Below, one piece after another: positions 1-11,931 of a stretch of DNA of 64,000 nt (positions are counted from its first letter, which is position 1; every line of letters starts with the position of its first letter). The stretch covers positions 19,366,746 through 19,430,745 of the forward strand of contig OX155961.1 in the NCBI GenBank assembly GCA_944548615.1. The letters run 5' to 3'. Both the position numbers and the translations under genes were made by a program. The notes beneath the pieces were generated by a model. That model saw only the letters and a list, made by a program, of their open reading frames with translations, was not told the DNA's origin and did no database searches. The stretch is from Micropterix aruncella. Its lineage: Eukaryota; Arthropoda; Insecta; Lepidoptera; Micropterigidae.

Positions 1-2023
1 ATAGATGAGACAAAAATTAGCTTATGGCTTCGCGGTTCTCGATCGCTTTTAAGAGCCCTATCACATATTTTTTCCAGAAAGGCAAGAAAAGTGGATTTTT
101 GGCGTTCTAATTCCAAGAAATGAAGAGATTTCTACAAACTTTAATTACTGAATTACCTGGACCATTTGTTGACCATAGCGGCCTTTAATTTTAGATGTAA
201 CGAATATTATTTACTTATTCAGCCCATTTTCCGAAAGTCGTTATTCGTAAAACGCTCGGAAGGCAAACTTTGAGCTCCTTAATACAGTAATATCACTACA
301 ACGAAAACCGTATACTATTTTTTTTTATGTCCGTCATGTATTCTTGTTGACCATAGCGGCCTTATTTTTTCGTTTTTTGACCACATATCCAAGGTATACA
401 TTACTTACAATTACACAAAATTTAAAAAAAAACTTCCTGTATCATTCTAATTTTCTCAGAAATAAAATAAGATTCTTATATAATACTTATACTATATTAA
501 AGTTCACTCTTTTAGCAATACGACATAATATAAATTATTGTCATTAGAAAGGAGAAAACACTGCAAAAAACAATTAGAAATTGTGTATATATTTGCTTGC
601 GCAAGAGAAGAGCGCTCAGTGCCGCGGTTTTCTCCCAGGGTTGAATAGTTATTTATTTATTTATTTATTTATTTATCCTATCTTTTATAGTTACATCCAA
701 AAAAAAATGCGTTCATTTTTTAAACTCATTTTAAAAGAATACCTACGCTATTTTGTAATAGGCCTCTTAATGAAACACTGCCTTTTTTGGACAAAGTTTT
801 GACGTTTGTTTATTTATTTACATACATATTTATTTAATTAAATTTATTACTACTTAATTAGGAAATTTATTTATATATTTATTGTTGGAGAAGTTGTGAA
901 AAATTGTTTGAGTGCGTTGTAAGGTATGAAATATGTAGTTTTTTCGATATGGCAAAAGACGACTAGATGTAAAAAACTACATCACAAGCATAGTCTAAAC
1001 AGAAACATTTTAGGTAAGTGGATAATATTGCCGATCAAACAAATTAAAAAAAATCTTTGTGAAAAATTATGGAATGAACCCTAATAATGAGAAGCTAGAT
1101 AAAAAACAAAAAAAAATCCAGTTATGTCTAAATTCAAATTCATTTTTATTATTAAATCATCAAATAGTACATGTATTTAAATTATTAAATAATAAGCCAC
1201 TAATGTTTAGTCTTCGTTAAGACATATACGCAAGCGGTAGTCGAAACATATCAAGTAATGTTTACGCGAGAATGATGTGGTTACATTTAGAGGCGTTAAT
1301 ACTGAGGTTTTCGTTTCGCAGTACCTGAATAATTGATCGAGATCTTGAAGAACTTCAAACCAAATATAGATAGGTAGATGAAGGCGTGAAGTACAATTAC
1401 AGTTAAGTCTTATTTTTTCAAACTACTAAGTACTATAGGAATTGCGTACTTCGAGTCAGGGGAAAAGTTCAAGAAATATTTTACTGTGCTTATATTATCA
1501 CCCATTTAAAGCATTCGTCTACAAATGTAACACGTTTTGCATTAAATTGCAGCAACATTTTCATTATTTATTTTTTACGAATATTTTTTTAGTATTGTAT
1601 TTTTTTGGGCTTTTTTCAGTAAAAAAAAACAAAGAAATCTTAAACTTGTTTAATAATTTTAGATAGTTCATCTAGTTAATGACTTAAAAATTGCCGTAGC
1701 AGCTTGTTAGTTTAAAAAATCGAGGTCTTATTATTACCATAACCATTTTGTCTCGTTTATCGATATTCCTGAGCGTATTACTTATAACATATAGAAGAAT
1801 AATAAATAAAACTTTTTCAATTTTAGACCTAAGACTTTTATCTAAGTCTTCTTATAATATTTATAGTTGAAGTATTATAGCTATTATTTTGGTTATGCAA
1901 TGTGTTGTTTTGCCGCTTCCTATTGATCTTCCCCTTAAGCCGCATCGATATGTTATATACTTGTTATCGCATTTATAAACAGTTACTGTTATAGCACGTT
2001 GTTCCATTGATTGCATAGCGTAT
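1..2023. other. Non-coding AT-rich stretch
   Basis: Only short ORFs without recognisable motifs are present. A TTTA tetranucleotide run lies at 650-676. Bases 158-182 and 347-363 share the short phrase GTTGACCATAGCGGCCTT, which suggests an old local duplication. I see no gene. Confidence 0.6.
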
Positions 2024-2094
2024 TGGGTTGCTCAACGTCGTACTACCATTTGGCAACTAGGTTTTTACTACGAAAACATGGTTCCGAAAATTGA

Positions 2095-2850
2095 TTAGAC
2101 CTATCTTATTTGAATCCCTTTCAGCATACACTTCCAGACCCCAGTAACCTCGCTCGTTGGAGCTTTGCCGAGGATAGTTCTTGTCCCCTCTGTAGAAATA
2201 CCCCTTGCACAGCTAGACACATTCTAGCTGGCTGCAAGGTGGCCTTAGATCAAGGACGGTACACTTACCGCCATGACAAAGTTCTCGCTGTTATTCGCGA
2301 GGTAATTAGTCTCTCAGTGGCTCGTGCCAACAAGGGTTTGACAGTATCCTCCAAACCCCCAATACAGTTTGTGCGGGATGGCTCTAAAGGCAAAAAACAT
2401 TTAACTACAAAACCTTTCTCAATACTCGAGAAAGCTACAGATTGGATTCTGGAGGTTGATTCGGTCTCTAAGCAGTATAAATTCCCTGAAAGTGTCGGAT
2501 GCACAGCCCTCCGTCCAGATATAACTCTTTCCTCTCTATCTCGGAAGGTGGCTCTTATTGTAGAATTAACTGTTCCATGGGAATCAAATATCCCAAAAGA
2601 CCACGACTACAAATTAAATAAATACCATGATCTTGCAAATGCCGTAACCCGGAACGGCTTCACTGTTCACCTTCACGCGGTGGAAGTTGGCGCTCGTGGC
2701 CTGCCAGCTAAATCTCTATTTCACCTCTTTAAAGATCTTGGCCTTTCCAGAAAAATAATCAACTCTTTTTTAGAAAAATTATCTAAAACTGCGATTTGCG
2801 CATCTCAAATTCTATGGCTTCGAAGGGGGAGTGAATGGGTGGTAAGGTGA
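2095..2850 (+). pseudogene. C-terminal fragment of a non-LTR retrotransposon: CCHC zinc knuckle plus restriction-like endonuclease
   Basis: An open frame of about 246 codons counted from the TTG at 2110, with no good ATG, so this is the tail of a longer polyprotein. Residues 25-42 form a CX2CX8HX4C zinc knuckle (C25, C28, H37, C42), the pattern that follows the RT domain in LINEs with a restriction-like endonuclease. Downstream, RPD (135-137) followed 15 residues later by the acidic residue in VELTVPW (E152), then a K-rich YKLNKYHDL stretch, fits a PD-(D/E)XK nuclease. Such nucleases nick the target site for target-primed reverse transcription. RT is missing, so the copy is 5'-truncated. A 3' UTR runs to about 3015, ending in a TTTATTTATTATTATTATT tail where copy A resumes. 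The clade (R2/R4/NeSL-like) is uncertain. Confidence 0.6.
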
Positions 2851-3574
2851 ACGCTCACATGTGGCAAGACAGCTGTCCTAAACCTACCACAGCCGGTTCG
2901 TAAGTCCGGAATCCACTGCCCACCCCCCAGAAGTGTAAAAAAAATTAGTATTATGATGGGCCCGACTCCGGTCGGTGAATTCCATGGCAGCTCCGTTTGT
3001 ATTTATTTATTATTATTATGTTCATTGTGGCGGCATTCCTGGTATAACAGTATAGCGACGACTTCAGATGGCGGTCTAAACACGTCTATACGGTATAAAA
3101 TAATATTATATTAACAAACGATTTTTTAAATCGTAGCTCTTATTATTTTATTATTTTTACATTAAGATATCATTTTTTATTTGGCGTACAGGTTTGAATA
3201 CGTAATAATTGAGCACTTTATAGTTCAGATATACTAATACGTGGCATTCTATCCCTCCGTATTATTTCTGTGATGTAATCAGCCTTTATATAAAATGCAA
3301 TAGATGGCACTAATAATTAAATGTTATTATTCTTATCATTGGTTAAATTATTGGGTTTTTTAATCAATCAGTCTTTTATAATAAAATATTCATTATAAAT
3401 GTTATTATAGATAGTTATATAAATTGCTATTACATATTTTCGCCTTACAATACTATCAGCGACACCACGTACCATCTACGTACGATTTTTAATCAATGGT
3501 CCCTGTATCGGGCCTTCATGAAAAAACATGTTCATTATCAATTTCATTTTATATGTCCAAATTATTTGCTATTA

Positions 3575-3751
3575 TGAAATCGAAGACAGAAGCGGTTGTT
3601 TGATATAATAAATAAGATAAAAAAGAATTTACGGCGTGATGTTGTAACACCCGATATTTCGGCAAAGTTGGACAACGGCGGTTCCAACATCGCTGAAATG
3701 TCGGGTGATACAAACTTCACGCGGTAACTTCATTTTTAATTTATTTATAAG
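3575..3751. mobile_element. Short Penelope-family hairpin (inverted pLTR only)
   Basis: A fold-back unit of about 177 bp. The left half contains ACACCCGATATTTCGG and the right half the complementary CTGAAATGTCGGGTGATAC, each followed outward by AATTTAC(C)GCG-type and TTATAAATAAG-type segments. The same ends bound the coding Penelope element at 50258-51781. It is flanked by an 8-bp direct repeat TGCTATTA (3567-3574 and 3752-3759), so it inserted as a unit into copy A. The left edge keeps the tail GAAATCGAAGAC...GCGGTTGTTTGA seen at the left edge of the large copy. Confidence 0.7.
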
Positions 3752-3845
3752 TGCTATTAGTTTGGCCGTTGGTGGTATCAGCGCCACCTGCATTTCGCCG
3801 GCAATGAAGAGTCCCCAAATCGTACTATGGAGTTGAGTAATCTTG

Positions 3846-5028
3846 TACCATATATAATAAATGGTTATTGGTTATAAAATCCATCAGTTATTTTCCTGCG
3901 AGTTTCTCCCACTGCTGAAGGGTAGTTTTTGTGGACTGTAAATGTTATTTACCTTCGCGTTCTCTCGTTCTTCCTGGCTGCCGAGTAGTCTCCCGTATCT
4001 GGTTCACACTCTATTAGATGATCACACAGTGAAAGAGTTTATTTCAAAGGAACGTTTATTGTCACTCAATTTACTCGTGAGTTACAGTATACACTTAAAT
4101 TATGCGCGCAAGTACGTGACCAGCCAAGGAGCTGCCGTATGTACGCTATTATCCCGCCGCTTAAGGGTCGTTCATTCTCGACCTCGGTATTTTTGTGACT
4201 GTTCGATTTTCCAAAATCGTTCACTTGCCTCGCTAAAGCCCCGCCACTCTAACCCGTGATTGGTTAAAGGGCAATGACGGCGGTAAGAGGCCGGCCCACT
4301 GAGGGTTAAGGGGTGTGGCTTAGCGAGAGTACATATTATTCAATCAGGCTTACATTTTTAACTTAATTTAATCTCACCTCCATTGAAGGTAATTTTCTAT
4401 AATATGTATTACTACTACATTATCATTAGGTTTAAACACCTTTGACCGCTTGAAACGTCGGCTTATTGGTTGAGTAAAGAAACATATTAATACATACATA
4501 GACGATACTTAATAATTAAATTTCCATTCCGTCATAGTTATAATTTTCAGTTGGTATAAAAAAGGTAAACCAAATATCGATAAGCCTCCTCATTTACAGT
4601 AGACACAATTTCATGACTTTGTTTTTGAATTTCTGATCTGTTTGTTGGTTCGGCGGTGAGAGGCAGCCGCGGTGGATATCTCAAGTTACAAACTTTTTGC
4701 CGCGTGGATGCTCTTATAATAATTAACGATCGCTCGCTCTGAACTACTGGGAATCGCTTCATATTTTTTTCATCGGGTCCAGATTCGGTCTCCCCTAATT
4801 TGCAGATTATTTATGGATTGCCATAAACGCCATGCAGCTTCAAGGGTTGTTTTTATTTCTAGAATATCAACTTTCGTTTTTGAGGATGCAACTATTTTGA
4901 ATGATTCTCACGACGCCCACACACGCCGCTACTTTAAGATTTTTAAAATTAATCAATAATTCTTCCAGTTATAATAAATGGTTATAATAAAACCTAACGT
5001 AGTTTTACTGAGGAAACACGGACAATTT
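3846..5028. other. Unassigned non-coding DNA
   Basis: Holds a moderately GC-rich block (about 3940-4330) with a 105-codon ORF on the plus strand and no recognisable motif, then AT-rich DNA. No gene is supported. Confidence 0.5.
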
Positions 5029-5300
5029 CTGACACGGCATAGTGGTTAGGTCGCCTGATCTTAAATTGTAAGGTCCCGGGTTCGATTCCCGGCTGAGTCA
5101 CCATTTTCCATTGGGATAAAATTAACGGATTGCATTTACAATTTTGTCGATCGAATGCAATAACAAGACACACACTTACACACATGCGACATGCACATTT
5201 ACATATAAACACGTCATAGTAGGGATGGTTGTAAGAGATTGTCATATTACGATAAACCCGCCCATTGTGAAGTTTCACAATAAAGAGTACAAACAAACAA
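5029..5300 (+). mobile_element. tRNA-headed SINE, copy 1
   Basis: The head carries a pol III A box (TAGTGGTTAGG, 5039-5049) and a perfect B box (GGTTCGATTCC, about 5078-5088) inside a CCGGG...CCCGG arm, then a unique body (GTCGATCGAATGCAATAACA) and an AAACAAACAAAC tail. It is flanked by ACAATTT (5022-5028 and 5301-5307), a candidate target-site duplication. A second member lies at 25627-25929. The tRNA-like region lacks a matching acceptor stem, so it is not a functional tRNA gene. The 3' body would be expected to match a partner LINE tail, which I cannot identify. Confidence 0.85.
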
Positions 5301-5309
5301 ACAATTTAT

Positions 5310-6855
5310 CTAATCTGAATAGATTTTTTTATGATGTTTTATTGTAGGTAGTATTATTTTATTTAACTTGACTTAATTATTCATTGCTGTGGTGTCTTCA
5401 ATTCTGACGACAGTTTGTAATTGTGGTGTCTTCAATTATTGACACAATTTCTGGCCTTCGGGATACGCTCGACCCCACTCAACCTTCGCCAAAGGGTTAA
5501 GGTCAGTTTCGATAATTACACTCTTCTGAAAATATCCCAAGCGTAATTTTCCTTTTTTTTCGGTCATTCTCTTTACACAGCATCGGAGGGTTATTATATG
5601 GCGGGCGAACGGCTGGCTTAAGCTTTTAATTTTGAAACGAAAAATGTCGAACAAAAATCCTCCTCCCTCGCCTCATTCAATTAGTTAATTGCGTTATTCA
5701 ATCGCAAAGGGTAGAAACGAGAAATCTCGCTCAAGACGAACAAGTTTCAGACGCTGAAAGCGGTGTAGGATTACGTAACGTAGGATTTTACGAATTAATG
5801 CAGTCGTTTTGCATAATATTATCGTGCCGATTAAAATCCATCGGTAAAATGGGGGCAATCAAAATGGGAACGAGCGACACGTCGAAAAATTGTTTGAAAA
5901 AATGTTTGATAACGGGGGTTTAATCATATCTGTGACCATCCAGCGAGTTTCTATTTCAAGAGATTTTATTGCTACCAGTTTGTAGATGACGTTGACGTCG
6001 GACCCATTTTTTTTTACTTTGGGCTTACTGAGATTTGCCAGCACCTCCTAGTGCTAGAAAAATGCTAGTATGTAAAAACAACGCGAATAAAGAAAAACAA
6101 GGCTTTTCAGCTGCAAAAGGAGATAAGGAGTATCACTGGCTCTAGTTCAATTACACCATTTCATCTGAATATATTTTTCATATTCTCGACGGCGAAAACC
6201 ACCAGATAGTAGGTCGTTTTAATATATAATCATGCAATCTGCACAGTTCATATCTCCTGAGTATTGAGCGTACGAGCTCCTTTCCGACTCCCGCGCGATC
6301 CATTAAATTTCACGTACCAAGGCACAACACAAACTATGGTGTCAAGTCGTTGTCGCCACGTGAGATACATGCATAGAACGTAGTCATCGACATATTTAGC
6401 CACGACAGTAGTCGATCCTTTGCTAAGGAAGTATGTCAAAAGCTGGAAGTCAGATTAAAGTGAGTTAGCATCTCTCATTCCCACTTGTAATAACATGCAA
6501 ATACACCTTACAAATATACAAACACACCCACACACACCTACATATACTCTCCATCATACAAACACCCATAAACCAACACCCACCTACTCACACATATCGA
6601 ACTTTCTTCTCAATTAAAACTGTTTTCTTTGTATTATGTAGCATATTATGTAAATAATTTAAAACATTACTGGCTTTACGGTCGTTTGATATAATGTTGG
6701 TGTTTTATTACTGTCCTGCTGTATATTTTTATTAAAATAAAAGTAAAATGAAATAAAACATAATTAAGGAAATGAATATGTAGGCGCAGTACATAATATT
6801 GATGTTCGCCGGCAATTCTAAAAGTCTTGTAGTATTTATAGAAGAAGTAGAAGAG
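5310..6855. other. Unassigned non-coding DNA
   Basis: AT-rich, with a CA-rich simple-sequence zone at about 6485-6600 (CACACACCTACATA-type). A doubled phrase GTGGTGTCTTCAATT occurs at about 5391 and 5424. Small ORFs show no motif. Confidence 0.5.
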
Positions 6856-7465
6856 GGATTGCTATTCTTAAATACAAGATACAAAGAGCACTACCTAAAA
6901 CTAAAACTGGCAAAGCTGCTGGACTGGATAACTTATATGTAGAGGTACCTAAACTAATAATGGATGAACATTTTGATTCCCTGGTCTACCTCATTGACGG
7001 ATTTGCGACACAGGCTAATTACCAGAAGACTGGTTAACATCGGTTTTGTAACTGTCCCTTAGAAACAAAATGCCAAGCGGTACGAAGACGTTCGGACAAT
7101 AAGCCACATGAGTCAAGTCCTGAAATTACTGCTTAGCATTATTCATGGATGTATCTGGAACAAATTCGTCGATCAACTAAGTAGCAGACAACCAATTCGG
7201 ATACCGATCCGGCATTGGAACAAGAGAGACTCTTTTTACTATACGGTGCCTAGTCAAAAAATGCATGTGCTTTATTGATTGCGAAAAAGCATGCGATATA
7301 GTTAATCGTGATCATCTTATTTCTGTACTAAAGAGCGTAGGCTGGATGATAAAGATATCTGCATAGTACAAAATCTACACTGAAATCAGCACGCTACAAT
7401 CCGAGATAAAAAGAAGAATCGATTCCAGTGAAAATATAAAGAGGACTTAGGCAAGCGTGTATACT
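6856..7465 (+). pseudogene. Decayed LINE reverse transcriptase fragment
   Basis: Plus-strand translation across several frames gives recognisable RT blocks: KTGKAAGLDNLYVEV (finger region, about 6900-6950), LLSIIHGCIWNKFVDQLSSRQ-like text (about 7128-7190), GIGTRETLF (about 7213-7235) and CFIDCEKACDIVNRDHLI (about 7272-7320), the last covering the catalytic motif A region where a conserved F-D is read as C-D. Multiple stops and frameshifts separate the blocks. The order matches an RTE- or Jockey-like RT. This is a dead copy, older than the 61-kb LINE judging by its damage. Confidence 0.7.
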
Positions 7466-7524
7466 ACCTATACCTGACACTATTAAACCTTTAACAAGCT
7501 CATGAATCTGTGCCATTATTAGGC

Positions 7525-7924
7525 ATCTTGTCCACGACACGTTTTTTCACCGTATGGCTTGTTAGCCGCGCCGTAGAAACAAACGTCAGCGAATGTTCAC
7601 TGCACGGTTTTTTTACCGTACGACCCTTAGGTACATCCATTGTAAGCAACTTCAAGGAAACGCAATGATTTTCCGCAATGAAAATATCTGGTTTTGTGGA
7701 CAAGCTGTCATATTCCGCCATACAACACTGATAAAAATTTCGCCGTGAATAAACACAGCTCGCCGAGGGATAATACGAAGCATTATGCGGCAGCGCCGTG
7801 CCGTTTTGCAGCAGTATCCGTGGACAAGCTCCCGTAATGATCCATACCCCACTGACGACCGCGCCTAGACACGGCAAATTACCGGCGGATTTTTACGGCG
7901 AAAAAAACGTGTGTGGACAAAGGC
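7525..7924. mobile_element. TIR MITE, about 400 bp
   Basis: The ends are inverted repeats of about 27 bp. The left begins TTGTCCACGACACG(T)6 and then CACCGTA; the reverse complement of the right reads TTTGTCCACACACG(T)7 and then CGCCGTA. The interior is CpG-rich for this window and has further sub-repeats (TGTGGACAAGCT at about 7697 and CCGTGGACAAGCTC at about 7819). No target duplication is clear, so the superfamily is left open. ORFs inside have no transposase motifs. Confidence 0.7.
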
Positions 7925-7927
7925 CGT

Positions 7928-8225
7928 AAGCCTCGCATATGACGTGTTAGTTTGTAAACATGACGCGCACGCGTCGTTCGAAAACTCAGGTTGGTATTTA
8001 TTTTTAATATTGTTTATTATTTTTTAACGTTGATAAGTAACAATCGATGGGGATTAGCTTGGGTAAATTATTGGGTTAATTAGCTCATATATGGCTTGGG
8101 TAAATTATTAGGTAGATTTAAGGTAAATTATTAGGTTTATCAAAAAATTATAAAACGATTGCTTACAGTTAAATAAAAATACAGAATACAAAGGAGTATT
8201 TAATTGTCGGTTAATTTGCTCAAAC
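7928..8225. other. AT-rich spacer with a short triplicated motif
   Basis: The phrase GGTAAATTATTRGG occurs three times between about 8062 and 8138, each separated by 20-40 bp. No gene is seen. Confidence 0.45.
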
Positions 8226-8940
8226 TGTTTGAGGAATCTTCTTCTTCTCCGTCGGTCCCTCATTACTGAGGATCGTGGCCACTAGACAACAGTTTGCCTA
8301 CGAGGCTCCTCCACTTCGACCTGTCTTCTGCATGGCGGGTTGCAGATTGTATTGACCCTTTTGTAACGTCTTTGATGAGGTCATTCCATCTGGCCGGTGA
8401 TCTGCCTCTGCTTCATCTTCCCTCCACTTGACCCTCGGAAAGCATTTTCTCCAGATTCTCTGGGTTTCTCCTGGCAACATGACCGAAGAACCTCAGGACC
8501 CTTCTCATGCATACGGTGGAGAGCCTCACTTGGATGCCGAGTTCTTCCAGGACAGATTTATTGGTGCGGCGTGCTGTCCATGGGATTCCTAGCATTTTAC
8601 GCCAACACCACATCTCCAGTGCATCGATTTTGGTTCGTATCCGAGCCTTCAGGGTCCATGTCTCCGATGCATAGAGAAAGATCGAGAAAACCAGAGCTCG
8701 AACCAGCCTGACCTTAGTCCGCTTGCTTATACCCCGATTCTTCCACAGCCTTTCTAGCTTGCTCATGGCCGATCTTGCCATCTGGCTTCTGCTTGAGACC
8801 TCCTTTTCGCAATTGCCATCGTTGCATATCATCGAACCCAGATAGACAAAGTCTTTCACAGCTTGAAGGTCACTCAGCTCATTGGTGCGTTGCATGGTTC
8901 CAGTCCGGTCCACAAACATGAGGAATACATTTTCCAAATA
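8226..8940 (-). pseudogene. C-terminal RT region of an RTE-like LINE
   Basis: The minus-strand frame reads VDRTGTMQRTNEL, then DFVYLGSMICNDG, KTKVRLVRALVFSIFLYASE, DALEMWCWRKMLGI and FFGHVARRNPENLEKMLSEG. These are the connection and thumb-like motifs (YLGS, Y(A/G)SETWTL, EMWCWRKML, GHVARR) of RTE/BovB-type LINE proteins. After GQVEGR a frameshift near 8415 moves the final stretch (SRGRSPARWNDLI...DRSRWRSL) into another frame, ending at GHDPQ just before a TTCTTCTTCTCC tail. The copy is 5'-truncated near 8940 and frameshifted, so inactive. Confidence 0.85.
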
Positions 8941-10005
8941 TACAAATATAAAAATAATAACATTTTCCTTCATGCTCAAATAACTTTGTTGGCTGCGCGC
9001 AGGCGGAAGCGTTAACAAATAACAATTGACGGATACACGATGAAATACTAAGAAGCTCGCAAATGTTGACATTTATTTGAGGCTTTATTCATTCTCAATA
9101 ATATTGATACCAGCCAATATTTATTATAAAATTCTTGAGAATTCACCTTGCAGTCGCCGAATCCGCTGCAGCCAACGCACGTGATTTCCGGATTCCTATA
9201 AGAGTTTGTCGAGGGCCGGGGGTTAAAGAGTGTCCGCGTTGGGTGCTCAGTGAAAAACGCAGTGAGTCTAATTTAATTTGGTTTTACTTTCCCGGCCCAT
9301 AAACCAACAAGAAGGGAAAGTGTTGTGAACGCACAAAAAAATATTTTTGAGGAAAGCGGAAATATCCATTTCGAGCCCCCCTGAGAAGATTTAGATCATT
9401 TACAAATGGAAGTGTGTGTAAATGTGTGGCTGTGTGTATTTCTCCAGGATAGTGCCCAAACGCTTAATCTTATTGAGCTGAAACTCAGCAGCAGCGTTTG
9501 GTCGTAGCAAGAGTTGTAGAGATTATGGTTGAAATCAGGGGGCGCGTTAGTCACATTTTAATTTCGAATTATTGTATATATTTTGAAATTTGGTATACAC
9601 ATGTCTTGTTGGGACGAAATCCTATAGTAGGATTTGTTGGTTGTAATATCTCATATTCAAGCTACAATAATAATATTTATATACCGCCGTATTAACTATC
9701 AAACTGACCCACACGCTTTACATGCCTGCTACCGACACTCGTTGCTATAATATTCTTTGATCTAGATTGTTACCTACAAGTATTATTAATTGTTGTCGGA
9801 ATGACAAGCAGTCTAATGTGTCACGATCACGAACCTGTCACAATGAAATTTAGCCTCCTTGTTTATATGTTTCGGTAGAGCAACTTGACATTATCAACTT
9901 TGATCTGGTCAACCTCTTTCCCGAACGTATATCACGCTCAAAATTCCGTCTCAAGTCTTTGGCTAGTTGCCGGAAAATTAAGGAGTGACAACCATTTTTT
10001 TTGTT
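8941..10005. other. Unassigned non-coding DNA
   Basis: Includes a CpG-richer block at about 9150-9300. No convincing ORF or repeat end is seen. Confidence 0.5.
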
Positions 10006-10328
10006 TTAACCCGTTGAGTATGAGTCAACCAAATCTGGTCGCGAAACAATTATCCGTTGAGTACGAGTCGACCAAATCTGGTCGCGCGTTTTTTTCACTT
10101 CTTTGACGTTCTCATATTTATTCATAATTATCTAATTGTTTTACAAAATGATATTTCAATATTCTATATTCGAAATTTCAATGCCATCATTGTGCAGTTG
10201 TTCTTTTTATGATTGGTGTAGTAGTTTCGTAGTTATAGTACTTTAAGTCGAGCGCCGCCGATGTCGCCGAAAATCCTGCAAAAGAGACAGATGCATCCAT
10301 GAAAATACCCATTTACTCCAAGGGTTAA
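10006..10328. mobile_element. piggyBac-like MITE, copy 1 (TTAA target)
   Basis: A 315-bp element between TTAA at 10006-10009 and 10325-10328. The ends are CCCGTTGAGTATGAGTC and the complement of CCCTTGGAGTAAATGGG. The left side has a tandem subterminal repeat of about 46 bp (GTTGAGTA...CCAAATCTGGTCGCG, twice). It is homologous, in opposite orientation, to the MITE inserted in the P-element at 29839-30152. A TTAA duplication with CCC-starting ends is the piggyBac signature; no transposase is encoded. Confidence 0.85.
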
Positions 10329-11044
10329 GGAATTCAAAACAATATGAATACTTATATGTTACGTAACAGTATGAATAAGTATATTTTATCAACAATATGT
10401 TGGATTCGTTTAAAAAAATGGTGGTATATATATCTAGTAATACACTACTAAAGTACGTTTTTAACTCATATAATTTACCACTAGAAAGATAGTCTCCGTA
10501 AAATTGACACAATCGTGAGCAAAGTATTGCTATCTCTTTCTAATCTAATCACGCTCCGTGCATCCAAGACATCTTACTCGTCACTCAGACGTTGCTAGGT
10601 GTACGTGACGGTAAGTGCTACCAATTTTAAAATATTTCCGCTAATCCGAAAAAGTTTTATATCGAGAGCATAATATGACAATATCCCAAAACTGTTTTAG
10701 ACTGATTTAAAAGGATTAATTTGATTCGTATATAATAAATGGAGTTTTATTTATTTAAAACTAATGTTAAAATCGCCTTTTTATTAAGTTATTTATAATT
10801 ATTTATTATATTCAGTACAATTTTGAATAATTTTAAAGTGTTAATCCTTCGTTTTAATTATTAATAATAAGTAGATTAATAATGCATTATGTTGTTTTTT
10901 TAATATATAATACAAATAACAATTATTTAATGTTGTCATATTAATAATATGTAAATACTGGCGAATGTTAGCTATAATAACCTTTTATATACATCACATT
11001 ATGATTGACTCATATCACATTATGACATCCAAATGGTTGACTGA
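10329..11044. other. AT-rich non-coding DNA
   Basis: No ORF or repeat end that I can support. Confidence 0.5.
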
Positions 11045-11180
11045 AAGATATCGCTATAGCGATAAGTCCACTATTTGTGCATAAATTGTATTTTTTTAAA
11101 CCAGTGTAATATTCATTATGTAATATTTTTATAGCACAATAATGTTATTCTATTTTATTCTATTCTATGACTATATTCTA
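11045..11180 (+). mobile_element. LINE 3' end remnant
   Basis: The phrase ATCGCTATAGCGATAAGTCC followed by an AT-rich run and a degenerating TTCTA-type tail (11146-11180) matches the usual 3' UTR end of a common lepidopteran LINE family. No coding sequence remains. The identification relies on the phrase alone. Confidence 0.45.
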
Positions 11181-11931
11181 TGATTATACTATATCATGTT
11201 TAATGCCAAATCAAGAAAAAACTAAATTCAGTCTTTCAGTTTTACAGTTTCCTATTTTACACCAGGCTGTAATTTCACGATTAAGTAATTTGATAGATTT
11301 TATAATAGGTACAAAGGTCTGCTACTAGGTTTTATATTTATTTCTTATATATTTTCTAATTAGGTTTTGTTTTTTTTTGTCTTTGGGATTTCAAGATACA
11401 TTATGAATAAGTGGATTTTGCCGACCAGAGGCTGTATTTGTTTTGAGCGGGGTAGTAAATAGCTAGGAACAAACTACTAAACTCAAAGTCCTTAAAACAG
11501 TATAAAATAGCAAATGACCCCACAACTGTTTGTTCTTACATAGTACTGCGTGGCGAAATCGTGCCGCGGCGTAAGTCGCCTGCCTAGTCAGTTGCATTTT
11601 TCGTCGCGCCGTGCGCCACGGTTTATTTTCTCCCCATAAAGCCCACCTAAATGTAGCTTTATTACGACCTTTATGTTTCGCTGCTCCCCGCTGCTAACGT
11701 GCACCTTTTTACGAGTACAGCCTTTTTTGCCCCGCGGGCAGCTGAAACGCCGGGGCAACCGGGCAAAATGGACGGCGTGCCGCGGACAGCTAATACAATG
11801 TTAACACGGCATAAAGAATAAAGAAGTCAACTTGCCCCGAGATTCATCTATAATTCCGGCAAATAGCGCTCTCTTGTTTCAACGGCTGCGTTTACATTAG
11901 CCTCGTCAAAATAAGAATTTGTCAGTCAAAA

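Larger units (their letters stand above)
2024..3845. mobile_element. TIR DNA transposon, copy A (non-autonomous, split by two insertions)
   Basis: Starts with GTTGCTCAACGTCGTACTAC and ends near 3820-3845 with a sequence whose reverse complement is a diverged version (GATTACTCAACTCCATAGTAC), giving an imperfect TIR of about 30 bp. The body is homologous to copy B (20657-23840) and copy C (54811-55614): all carry the block around GATGGCG...TATACGGTATAAAAT and the later block CCGTATTATTTCTGTGAT. It is interrupted by an RLE-type LINE fragment (about 2095-3015) and a Penelope hairpin (3575-3751). No transposase is encoded. The superfamily is not settled; a TA-target mariner-like family would fit. 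Confidence 0.65.

Noticed and set aside
5038..5102. Possible functional tRNA gene (also 25657-25724)
   Set aside because: A and B boxes are good, but there is no paired acceptor stem and the same body plus AAAC tail follows both copies; these are SINEs.
8397..8711. Plus-strand 104-codon ORF
   Set aside because: Antisense shadow of the RTE-like LINE reverse transcriptase.
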